This document shows, in pieces, positions 46,401-57,039 of a stretch of 64,000 nt of DNA (position 1 is the stretch's first letter; each line of letters starts with the position of its first letter). Origin of the DNA: Panicum virgatum (taxonomy: Eukaryota; Streptophyta; Magnoliopsida; Poales; Poaceae); the NCBI RefSeq assembly GCF_016808335.1, contig NC_053142.1, positions 51,083,992 to 51,147,991 of the forward strand, written 5' to 3'. The notes under the pieces were generated by a model that saw only the letters and a program-made list of their open reading frames with translations, ran no database searches and had not been told where the DNA came from. The position numbers were made by a program, and so were the translations under genes.

Positions 46401-48128
46401 AAAGAAGATGGCTGGAATTAGTCAAGGATTATAATTTAGAAATTCATTATCACCCTGGTAAAGCAAATAGCCGATGCCCTAAGTCGGAAATCCTACAGGC
46501 CCAAGAATGACCATTTACGAGAGGAAATGGCACGATTAAATGTGCACGTTGTCCCTCGAGGTTCCAGCCAAGTGCTGAACGTTCAATCCACCCTAGAAGA
46601 AAGAATCAGGAAAGCCCAAAAATCGGACAAGGGACTGATGGAAATCCAGAGGCAAACAGGAGAAAATAAGGCCCCAGACTTTCGAGTTGATAATAAGGGA
46701 ACGTTGTGGTATAAAGACAGAATTTGTGTGCCCTAGAAAGGAGATTTCAGGCAGATAATCATGGATGAAGCCCACAACTCAGCCTACTCAATTCACCCAG
46801 GATCCACCAAAATGTACATGGACTTAAGACAGAAATATTGGTAGAATGGGATGAAGGCAGATATTGCACGATTTGTCGCCCGTTGTGATACTTGCCAGAG
46901 AATCAAAGCTGAACACCAGAAGCCGGCAGGATTGTTGCAACCCCTACCCATCCTAGTGTGGAAATGGGATGAAATAGGAATGGACTTCGTGGTGGGTCTG
47001 CCTAGGACTCAGAAAGGACACGATTCCATATGGGTAATAGTGGACCGACTCACTAAAGCGGCTCACTTCATACCCGTACAGACCAACTACGGCGGAGAAA
47101 AGCTAGCCAAGCTTTATGTGGAAAATATAGTGAAATTGCATGGTGTACCCAGCCGAATTGTTTCAGATAGAGGGACCCAGTTCACCTCTAGATTTTGGAA
47201 AAGCTTACATAAAGCCATGGGCACCAAACTAGACTTTAGCTCCGCTTATCACCCACAGACAGATGGCCAGACAGAAAGGGTAAATCAGATTATGGAAGAT
47301 ATGTTGAGAGCATGTGTTCTCACCTACGGCAAGGATTGGGAACAGAGTTTACCCTATGCTGAGTTCTCATACAACAACGGGTACCAAGCAAGTTTGGGCA
47401 TGTCACCGTTTGAAGCTCTCTACGGAAGGAAATGCAGAACCCCTTTGATGTGGTCAGAAGTTGGAGAACGTGCCCTAGTCGGACCCGCACTCATAAAAGA
47501 AGCAGAAGAAAGAGTCGCCGAGATTAGAGAAAAGCTGAAAGCAGCCCAGTCCCGACAGAAGAGCTATGCGGACAAGAAAAGACGGGAAATAAGTTTTAAC
47601 CCAGGAGATTTCGCGTATCTCAAGGTATCACCCATTCGAGGAACCCGAAGATTTCAGGTACAAGGAAAATTGGCCCCTCGGTATATTGGACCATACCGAG
47701 TTCTGAAGAAAGTTGGAACAGTAGCATACCGTTTGGAGCTACCAGAAGAAATGTCGGATATACACCCAGTGTTCCATGTCTCGCAGTTGAGAAGGTGTTT
47801 GAGGATACCCGAAGTGGAGCATGTGCCGGTTGAAACAATAGATCTGCAGCCAGACCTGCGATATCAGGAAATACCGGTTAAGATTCTAGACACCGTCACC
47901 AGGAGGACCAGGAACTCCGAAGTACGAATTTGAAGAGTTCAGTGGAGCAGACACGGAGTAAAAGAAGCTACGTGGGAACGCGAAGATGCTCTGAAGAAGG
48001 AATTTCCCCACCTATTTAGGAACCAGTCGAATCTCGAGGACGAGATTCATTTTAAGTGGGGTAGGTTTGTAACATCCCGAAAATTTACTAAAATAAATCA
48101 TGCGCTAAAAATTTTGTTTCGTCGTTGA
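43469..48128 (+). pseudogene. Ty3/gypsy chromovirus gag-pol polyprotein, interrupted
   Basis: The frame from 43469 carries gag (about residues 85-280), a CCHC zinc knuckle from about residue 342 ([14 protein letters not shown]), an aspartic protease ([10 protein letters not shown], Asp near 440) and reverse transcriptase with FIDD near 751-753. It is broken by a TAG at 46232 inside RNase H. RNase H continues in the same frame, then shifts frame near 46470. Further in-frame stops lie at about 46734 and 46842 around the HHCC integrase finger. The integrase core with its D, D, E residues is open at 46851-47933, ending in TGA. A chromodomain-like tail (EATWERED) continues beyond that stop. The tail frame has no stop before the LTR and runs to 48126-48128. 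The element cannot make an intact polyprotein. Confidence 0.95.
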
Positions 48129-51100
48129 GCTCGATCCCCTTCTTGAATCATCTCCCGCCTGATTTCCTGATACCCCAAGGAACCGAGCTGACATCCAAAT
48201 CTCCCGCGGTCCCATCCCTGTTCCCCCCCCAGACCCGCGCATCGCGCTCTCGCGCGCCCGGACGCCAAGCGTGGCCGACCGGCTCCGCGATCAGCGCCGT
48301 GATCCCGGCGCGGATCCCTCTCTCTCCCTCTCTTTTTCTCCCTCCATTTCTCCTTTCCATTTTCTTTTCCTTTTTTTTCTTTCCCTTCCCTCTCTCCTTC
48401 CCTGTCGTGCACGCCGGCCGGGCCCTCCCCTTCTCCTTCCTTGCACCGCGGAGCAGCCCCGTACCCCGGTCGCCTGCCTCGCTCCTGTGCACGCCACTCG
48501 CCTGCCCAGCCCACGCGCCCCACCCCGGCCTGCGGCTCACGCATCCGCGCGTGCCAAACCCGCCGCGCCCGAGCCGCTCCAGCGCCGCCGCAACGTCGCG
48601 CGCGCACGCACACACACGCACGCGGACGCGCCACCGGCCCGTGCACCACCCCGTCGCGCGCGCAGCACCACCCTGTCCAGCCCCGCTCGCCTGCGCACCG
48701 TGCTTCGCCCCGGCCCGCGCACGTCACGCCACGGCCGACCACCGTTGACGCTGCACAGCGGCGTCGACCACGGCACAGCGCCGCCTGCGGCGGTCGCCCG
48801 AGGTGTCACGTCGCCTCGCCGCTCGGTTCTCGCACGCCGTTGACGCCCCACCAGTGCCCCCGCGCCGTGCCGTCGCATCACCGTGGTGAACCTCGCCGCC
48901 CCGCGCCATTAGACGCTGCCTGCAAGCTTGCCCCGCCGGCCAGCACCCCGCTCCCACCGCCACCGCCTTGGCCGCCTATAAAAGAGGCCGCAGGGCACCC
49001 CCCCGAGCACCACACCCACCACCTCGAACCACGCCGCCACCCCACGCCCCCTCTCCTCAGCTGCAGCGCCGCCGCCGCTAGCGCCTCCACCCGCCGCTGC
49101 TGGCCACCGTGGCCGGGCCGCCACGCTCCACCCCGGCACAAGGTGAGGCCGGGGATCGACCCCGCAGAGCCCCCTCCTCCTTTCCCCTCTACCCCGGGCC
49201 GCCGCCGAGGCGCAGAGCGCCCGAATCGGTCGCCGCCGGCGCCGCTCGGCCCCTCCCCTGTTTTCCCGTGGAGAGAGGAGGAAGAAAGGGCCATTTAGCC
49301 CAAAACCCCCTCCCTTTCCCTTGATTCAGAAAAGAAACCCCCCACTCCTTGCTATTTTTGCAAAAGAAACCCTGTCCTTTATCTTATTTTAAAATCAGAC
49401 CCCCACCTCATGAAAACATTTATAAATAAGCCCCTGACCCTTTTAGAATGACCCATGAAGTTTCTAAAATATAAACCAAGCCCCTGCCTACTTAATCTTA
49501 ATTACAATTAGGTCCCTGGACCCCCTGTTTAGGCCCTGAACACTCCTTTGACCTATCATTTCATGCGCCAAATGACCCCGGATTAACCTAAAATTTTACC
49601 ACGCCTCTCTTAACTCAGTTTTGGCCGTACCATTCAGAAACCATTCAAAAATAATACTCTATGCTCTATATTTCATGTGTTCCCGTTTCGAGCTCGACGA
49701 CAAATCTTTATTTTCTGTGTTTTGATTGTGTGCCTGTTTGTGTGCGCTGTAGACCACGGAGTAATCGAAGGAGAACCCATTGACGAGCAGTGCTGTGAGC
49801 AGGTGAACGAGGACCCGTTCCGCGACCCCGAGCCCGAAGGACAAGACTTCCCCGAAGGCTTTGAAGACGGCAAGTTCAATCCCATCCTTTGATGCATGTT
49901 TTTGTCCTAATTTTATAAACACAACCCAATGGCCTGTTTTATAAAAATTGCATATGTTTTACTTGCATGAAAACACGGTTGGATAGCCACACCTTGATTT
50001 GTGATGACCATTCCTTGACCACCTAGATTAATGTCTGATTTTGTTTGGACGTTAATCGATATTAGAACGCTTAGGACTTTACTCATAATACTACTTGTTT
50101 TATAAAGAAGATGTGTGCGTGTGGGAAGGGATAAAATGTGGATTTTCGAAAGATGAGTATGGACGGGATGGACGGCATTTCTGTGTGAATTGCCGATTGG
50201 TGTGCTTATGCCTGTGTGGCAGGGCAAAGAAGGGAGATATCCATCTTGTCGTGTCTAAGGACCGAGTTGGTGTGTCATCTCACCTAACTCCACTATCGTG
50301 CAAACCACTCGACCGTTGTATGGGCAACGGCGTAGCATAAATCCCACTAGTTGGTGTGATAGCCATCAGGAGAGCTGGGAGCAACGGGTGACTAAGGAAA
50401 AGGGATAAGCCCCGAGTGACTTATGCCCGGTTATACCTAAGTGAACGGTCAATGACCCCTTGGTGCATCCCGTGATGGCTAGTCAGGCTTAGCTATGGTG
50501 GGTAATGGCTATGTTGGGATCTACACCGACACGACGGTGTTCGAGTTGTGGTATCCTACTTGTGGGTAAAGTTGCACACCTCTGCAGAGTTAAGAATCTA
50601 TTCGAATAGTCCGTGCCCACGGTATTGGGCGAGTTACGGTGTGGTCACATAACTAGTGTTTCATTGGGATGGGCTGGTATGAGTTGTTTTGGAATTGTGT
50701 CCGGCAGTTGTGCCGTGTGCTACGACGGACGGGGAGTCCGGTAGCAGTTTTAAAACCTGAACTCTGTGTTTCTGCAAAAACTGATTTCCAAAAGGTTTTC
50801 CGTAAAATAAACCCCTGCATAAAATGTCGATTTTCTGCAAATTAAACTATAACCTTATCCTTGATTTACCTATGCATATTAATCTGTTATACCCCCCTCC
50901 GTGGGTGTGGTTGGACTTGCTGAGTACGTTTGTACTCACACCATTCTTACTTTTTACAGAGAAAGACCCAGACTTCGTGCCAGACGACGCTGAGTAGGGT
51001 TATCGTTCTACACCCAACCTTGCCTGTGGAACCGGCCCTGTCGAGATGCCTCCGCTGTCGCAGTACTCTGAGCCCGTGGTAGACCCTATGTGGTTTGCGG

Positions 51101-51267
51101 TCTGGTGTTATGTCGTAGCTTGGTTAGTTATTATCATTATCTGTATCGAGTGTCCTCCAAGGTTTGTACGGTTTTGAACCATCTGATGTAATAAATGTGG
51201 CATCAGCCTCCTGGGACTGGTGTTTTGTTTCACATTTAAGTTCTCTCTTATGAGGGGACGCTTCACA
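48068..51267 (+). mobile_element. 3' LTR of the chromovirus-type gypsy element (about 3.2 kb)
   Basis: The LTR starts TGTAACATCCCG directly after the purine-rich AAGTGGGGTAGGTT and ends GGACGCTTCACA. Very long LTRs of this type occur in the Tekay/Del branch of plant chromoviruses. A TATAAAAG box at 48977-48984 lies 900 bp in, after a C-rich U3 region, so R would begin near 49005. The downstream part contains a small acidic ORF with splice-like borders. No 5' LTR was found upstream of ORF A, and the right-flank GCCCC has no matching left copy, so the element is 5'-truncated or rearranged. The exact right end is inferred from the TG..CA rule. Confidence 0.75.
48977..48984 (+). promoter_or_regulatory. 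TATA box of the 3' LTR
   Basis: TATAAAAG in a GC-rich context about 0.9 kb inside the LTR. It marks the likely U3/R transition. Confidence 0.6.
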
Positions 51268-52748
51268 GCCCCAACCCAAGTCAGTATAGTCAAGACAACA
51301 ACACAAGTACAGTACCTCCACTAGTACTCTATGTTTTCTACTAGTAGTTTATAAAAAAAATAAAAAAATACTATATACTACTCTAATCTTCACTAGCATG
51401 CTGCGATCGTCATCCCAGAATTTGACAGCAAGAGGTAAGGTTGAGACACGAATGGTTAAAAAACAAAGAGAGAGAGAGAAGGAATCAGAACAAACAGTCG
51501 TGGACGTGGCGAAGGGGGTGGGACGAGAGGGATGGCCGCCGCTGCCGGATGGGGGCGGCGAGCACGAGGCGCGGGGGCTCGGGGGGCTTTGGCTTTTGCT
51601 CGCGTTGGTATCCTCGAAAGGCTGGGTGGGGAGAATGCGTCTCGTTTCCTTCCTTCCCGTCCCGTTCGTTCCTTCTCCTGCCAACCCGAGGCCGCATCCG
51701 TTGGCGTTGCTGGCTGCTGCCTCCCGAGCCCGACCCGAGAGCCCAGCCGCACCGCAGTTTTCTAGGGCAGGAGAGAGTACCGAGCACCGAGCAGTCAGTG
51801 GCACAGACATCGTAGCGAGCAGGTGGAGACCGGTGGCCTGATCGGGGGACCACATCGCCCGTGGCCGTGGCCGTGCGCCCGGCGAGCATGGCAGCGCTGC
51901 CGCTAGCCAATCTCGAGGGGTATGGTACTCTGTCTGCAAAATCCAGCACGCAGTTCAGAACGGATTTGGATCCTGCACCAGTAACCTGATCGGCTCGAAT
52001 AGTGTCGATTTAAGATTTTATGGTCACCTCTCCATGGGCATTTGAGGAGGCAAAAAAGAAAAAGAAAAAGAGATCCACCTTTCGCGTCCCAAACAGCGTC
52101 TTCTACGAAATTCCAGTGAAGAATCCAACGCCTCAGGTAGTCCCGAACGCTTCGTGCCACTAAGGCTTTCGAGATCGCAATCTGGGCCTCTGTGTTCTTA
52201 CGCGTAGAAAGGGCACGAATGGAAGGCACATCGTGGTCGCTTTCTCTGAGAAATCGGCTAGTGACAACGCGATTTTTTTTCCATCACAGTGACAACGCGA
52301 TCAGGGTCAGCCGCACAGCACCCAGCAGAGTCCAAGTGTCTTGCGATCATTCATAAGTCACTGTTCCAGCGCCTTGAAATGATCGCCGGTCAGAATCAGG
52401 AAATAGTCACCTGGACTTTTGTGGTAGTATAACCGGTAAAACTGGTGTTCCCCATCCTGATCTTTGAAAGATACTCTACATGCCAATGGAGGGTCAAGCC
52501 AGTTTAGTTGACCAGGCGCATCAGGCTTAATCGAGTCTGTGGAAAAAGAAATACCTTCTGGCTGACAGAACAGCAGTCCAGTATGACACGTTCAGAATTT
52601 TTGTTACATGGAAAGGACCTTCCCGTTAAACGGATACTAGCTACACCTGGAAAATCGACGTTGACTAGAATCAGTAAGCTCACGTATACATCACGACAGG
52701 GTCCAAATACACTGAGCTGGCACCGAGTGAAGGTAGACGATAAGCTGT
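51268..52748. other. Intergenic, right flank of the chromovirus-type element
   Basis: Contains a short AT-rich stretch, a GC-rich block (about 51480-51900) with overlapping low-complexity ORFs on both strands, and mixed sequence after that. No gene is supported. Confidence 0.4.
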
Positions 52749-53042
52749 TCTGGCTGTGTTTAGACGAGTGGAAAAGGAAGGAGAAAAAGTCGCATCAGTC
52801 ACTGTAGTACACTGTAACACTTTTCGTTTGTTTGTGGTAAATATTGTCCTACCATGACCTAACTAGGCTCAAAAAATTCGTCTCGCAACGTACATCAAAA
52901 TTATGCAATTAATTTTTTTATTTAAGTACATTTAGTACTCCATGCATGGGTTATTTGCTATATTTAATGTTTCGATGTGATAGGAGATGTGATGGATGTG
53001 ATGGAAAGTTTTGAAATTTTATGGGAACTAAACACACCCTCT
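52749..53042. mobile_element. MITE of the GGC-TGTTTAG family with TCT target duplication
   Basis: Element 52752-53039 (288 bp) with ends GGCTGTGTTTAG and, reverse-complemented, GGGTGTGTTTAG. The triplet TCT flanks both sides. Internal blocks such as AATTCGTCTCGC and TTTAGTACTCCATGCATG match its relatives at 30649 and 56723. No coding capacity. Confidence 0.75.
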
Positions 53043-53541
53043 ATCACAACCATGCGGAAAAAAAGCCATATGATCAGAACTTGGAACCAAGAGACGAAGA
53101 ATGTCAGTTCCTGCAACAAGCCGGAGCTGCAGCCCTTATACGTGCGATGCCAGGGACATCAGAAGTACATTCACAAGATCCATGGCCTGAAGAGTCCTGG
53201 CATCGTGATAGCTCTATGGTTCTCAAAGGGCACGGCACCGATAATCAATTGGAAAAGTACGAATGTGGACCAAATATACATAGTAGATTGTTTGAATAGA
53301 AACAGTAGCTGAGTATATCTAGTTTACTATTTTAATGCCAGGTGGATATCACAAAAAATTCCAGGCCCAGTAGCTGAGTGATTCATCAGTGAATTCATCC
53401 GTTGACACAATGATATACATGAGAAGTCTCAAATAATAAGATGCATGAGGCGAAGTCAGGAAGACCAAATCCAACTTAAACATGACGGCATCAGCCAACC
53501 AGTATACTGGGGAAGTGGTGGTGTCTTGAACGAAGAAAATG

Positions 53542-56315
53542 TTAACTGTCCTTTTCTGCAGAGGCATTGAGACGACTCTTGATCCACGACTCAAGATAAA
53601 GTAGCTCTTCTTTGGAAAGCGAATGGCCAAGATCTGGATATGCCTGTAAAATGCACACGATTTGGATACTCAGTATTCAGAAATCACAGACATTAAAGGT
53701 CCTTTGACGTGAAAGAAAAAGGATCATATAGAGTAAAGTTCATGGCCGGTCCTTAAACTTGTGCAGGTGTGTCATCCTGGTCCTCAAACTCAGAATGTGT
53801 CATTTCGGTCCTTAAACCTCGTTTGGGTTTCATATTCATCCAAATGGATCTGGGCCCAGTTGTCTCTGATCTGGGCAAGCTCATCGCCACGCCACTGTTC
53901 GGCACGGCTGCCACCGCACTATGCGGCAACGGCGTCAGTGCTCACCAGCGTGCCTATGCTGGCAGCTGTTCGCCTGCGCGGTGTACGGGTGTAGTACGTG
54001 CCTGTGCTAGCCATCGCCTGCTGCAGCACGAAACAGCGAGCGGTGCCTGTGCTATCTAGGGTCCAGCAGCTGCAGCAGCACGAGACCGCGCACGGATGAC
54101 ACCGTGTCCGAGCCTGGCTACTAGGTGCGGCGGCGGCGGCTACTCACATGCAAGGCCGCGGTGCCTGTGTCCCAAATCAAATAAGTGGGCCCAGATCCGT
54201 TTGGATGAATATAAAACCCAAACTAAGTTTAAGGACCAGAATGACACACTTTCTAAGTTCGAGGACCGGGATGACACACCCACACATGTTTAAGGACCGG
54301 CCATGAACTTTACTCTATAGAAATCTACCTTGAATTCACAGGGAACACCGACGCTTTGCAAAAATGGTGGACCAGCTTGACCAGCTTCAAACAATACTGT
54401 TCTGTCAGCCATTCCATGCGACCAAAGGATTGGGGTCTGAAAAGTTGAAAGGGTTTCAGTATAATAGTAAATAAAGTAATGAACACATTAGAAATTCAAA
54501 TTTGTATTCAAACCTCAGGGAAGCACCCCTACTCAATATATATACAATGATCATAATGCCCAGGGTCAAACAAGGATACACGACCAAGGATTGCAATCTC
54601 TATACGGACCACAAAGACCAAATAAATGTCTTCAACATCACAATTGCATAGAGACCAATTAACTAGCTACTCTAAACCCCAAATTAACAGATGAGATTGA
54701 AGTTCATCTGAAGCTGTCTCCTTCAGCACAAGATCAGGTCCTGTAGATCTCCTGTACCAATGCTCAATCTATCTATTATATTTAAGATGACGGCCCCGCC
54801 GTATTTCATTAAGAGGTCAATCTATTATACTTGCCATAGTGAATAACCTTTTTTCCCCTATCCTACTTCCTACCTCGAAAGTCCTAAAATGGGGCATATA
54901 TTCCTTTGCCTCAACTTGAGCCTCCTTGATATGCAAAATTCATATATTGACGTATTTTTTGTGTTCAGGACAAAACTCTGAATATTAAATCTCAAGTACC
55001 AACTCAGAAACAGTTTTTAAGTCAGACACAGTGAATTCCATCCGAAGTTGAGGATCTTATCATTTTGATCACTTACACAAGAAACATTTAGTTGTTCAGT
55101 ACTTCAGTTTAACAAATTACAATTCTGCATCATTCATATGTCTCTGGTTTGCTCACAGAACAACATTGATAAGTCATAACTGACCAGTGTTATAACTACA
55201 TGCACTAGCTGCTTGAAAGAATCTTAAATAGATGATGGTTCCTGGAGTGGCCACCCCATTGTAGGTAGAGGTTCCAGCAGTGTTCCACAAGTAAGTGCAG
55301 TTATTTCAAAACAAAGGGTGCCGACAAGGTACCAAAGATCAAATATCATCAGTCTTGTCATTCAGCAATTTTTACCAACCCATATATCTAAGCTTCCTTG
55401 CACCTTGTGATAGTGCATTAAACTAAATAGAAGGGACGGAGGGATGAAAATATTGATTACCTTCCTTGCTTCAGGTGAAATCCTCTCGGTGACTGATGAA
55501 CCGAAAGGCACCCACCCGCTGAAGACTGCTCCTCCACCTAGCTTCTTCGGATAAAGCAGCACACTAGCTAATGTCAGAGCACCTGCAGTTCCAAAATTGT
55601 CATCTAACGATTTAGTTCACAATACTTTCAAAATGCTACCCTCGACAATCAAATCAATCCATCAATGCTATCCTTACCTCCTTGGCTAAAACCACAAACA
55701 AAGATGTTGTCAGGGTGGATGCCATCGGCTACTTCCTTATCTATCATGGCGTGCACATTTTCCACAGCCTTCAGAACCCCACTCTCATCTTGCGGAGAAC
55801 CCTACTCGTTCAGCATTTCTCCCAGATCAACACCTAACGCCACATTTAGGTATCTGTTTACAAGTGATAGCTAGTGAACTCACAGCGCTCATGGGTAGCT
55901 CGTGGATATCGAACCACGACGGCATCACAAAACCATCTGCAGGGAGGGGAATTTCTCTAGGGATCAGCTGATGTTAACTTGGCGCAGTCTAGAGGGCATA
56001 AATAAGAGGAGGGCGTGGAGGAAGGTTACTGTTGCAGGAGACGGGGGAGCGGGGGGCGGAGGGGAAGGACCACTTGGTGAGGCGGAACTCCGGGGCGGAG
56101 AAGAAGTTGCGGATGGGCTCGTTGGCGGGGCCGGAGTCGCCGAGGCCGTGCAGCCACAGCACGAAGCTCCGGTTCCGTCCCGCCATGTGGGAGGAGGGGA
56201 CGAGCTGGGCAGGAAGGCCGGACGGCGGCGCGCGGCGGCGGAGGGAAGCGGAGAGGAGGGCGGCTGCGCCAACGGCCGCGGCGAGGGTGAAGAGGAAGCG
56301 GACCAGGCTACCCAT
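53542..56315 (-). CDS. Acyl-protein thioesterase / carboxylesterase, SOBER1-like
   Basis: Six exons encode 264 residues: 56315-56030, 55936-55884, 55801-55678, 55582-55461, 54436-54329 and 53643-53542. An N-terminal hydrophobic segment (about 4-23, FLFTLAAAVGAAALLS) with Arg residues after it looks like a membrane anchor or signal. The alpha/beta hydrolase core starts with FVLWLHGLGDSG. The catalytic triad is readable: Ser152 in GFSQG, Asp206 in HGMADRTV and His238 in DLGHS. PSWFDIHELPMS and FSGWVPF are further family motifs. Such enzymes remove acyl groups from proteins or small esters; SOBER1 acts as a deacetylase/esterase affecting phospholipase signalling. The last intron (53644-54328) holds a foldback transposon. 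The splice model closes in phase throughout. Confidence 0.95.
53731..54315. mobile_element. Foldback MITE in the last intron of the thioesterase gene
   Basis: A 585-bp element with inverted arms of about 130 bases. It starts GAGTAAAGTTCATGGCCGG and its right end is the reverse complement of the same. Both sides are flanked by TATA. The arms end at a GGGCCCAG / CTGGGCCC block. The centre is GC-rich with CTGTGC-type repeats. The GAGTAAA terminus resembles that of the Mutator-like element at 27630, but no 9-bp target duplication was found. The right end lies 13 nt from the exon 5 donor. Confidence 0.8.
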
Positions 56316-56722
56316 GGGTCATGGGCCGGGCCGGGCCGAAAAGCGTCGCTGAGATCGGTTTCGCTGAGTGCGATGATAGCTGCCTTGGTGGTTGTTTTCT
56401 TGTTGATAGGAAGTGGTTAGTTGTACCAAATTATATCATCCTCTAATACTACAACTTGTAGTTTTTTTGGAGGGAATCTGCTCATTCTTTATTCACGAAG
56501 CTCCGGATCAGCATGATTGCGATATAAAAAGTAACTTGTAGTTGAGGCATCAAAAAAAAATATACCATCCTCTATAATTCTAATCCAAAAAATATAAAGA
56601 AACTCATCTTGACATTTTGATTTTTTATGAGAACGTATGCGGTACTACTATGCATCAACCCAAAAGAATCACAATGCAAAGACACAGATTACGATGCAAG
56701 TCAACCACTGCTGTTATTATAA
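56316..56722. other. Upstream region of the thioesterase gene
   Basis: 5' flank of the minus-strand thioesterase gene, AT-rich beyond the first 100 bases. No further feature seen. Confidence 0.4.
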
Positions 56723-57009
56723 GGCTATGTTTAGATCGAAAAAATTTACCCTAAAATCCGTCACATCAAATATTTGAACACATACATAGAGTATTAAATA
56801 AAATTTATTTACAAATCTCTTTACACAGATGGATTGCGAGACGAATCCTACTTAATTCATGATTTGAAACAATGATGCTACAATAACCATTCGCTAAATA
56901 TGGATTATTAGATTCATCTCACGATTTATCACCTATTCGTGTTAGTAATCCGAAATAGCAAGATTCTCTTTTAAAAAAGTTTATCCTAAAACAACTAAAC
57001 ACGGCCTAA
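56720..57009. mobile_element. MITE of the GGC-TGTTTAG family with TAA target duplication
   Basis: Element 56723-57006 (284 bp), ends GGCTATGTTTAG and, reverse-complemented, GGCCGTGTTTAG, flanked by TAA on both sides. This 3-bp A/T-rich target site is typical of Tourist/PIF-Harbinger elements. Shared internal blocks include GAGTATTAAATAAA and GCGAGACGAATCC. Confidence 0.8.
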
Positions 57010-57039
57010 ACCTTCATTGGATCACGATACCTTCATTTG

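Noticed and set aside
48098..49298. Several ORFs over 100 codons in the LTR
   Set aside because: They lie in C-rich U3 sequence, are open in several frames on both strands and lack domain features.
51349..51949. Cluster of overlapping ORFs on both strands
   Set aside because: GC-rich, low-complexity and mutually overlapping; no recognisable domain or splice-consistent gene model.
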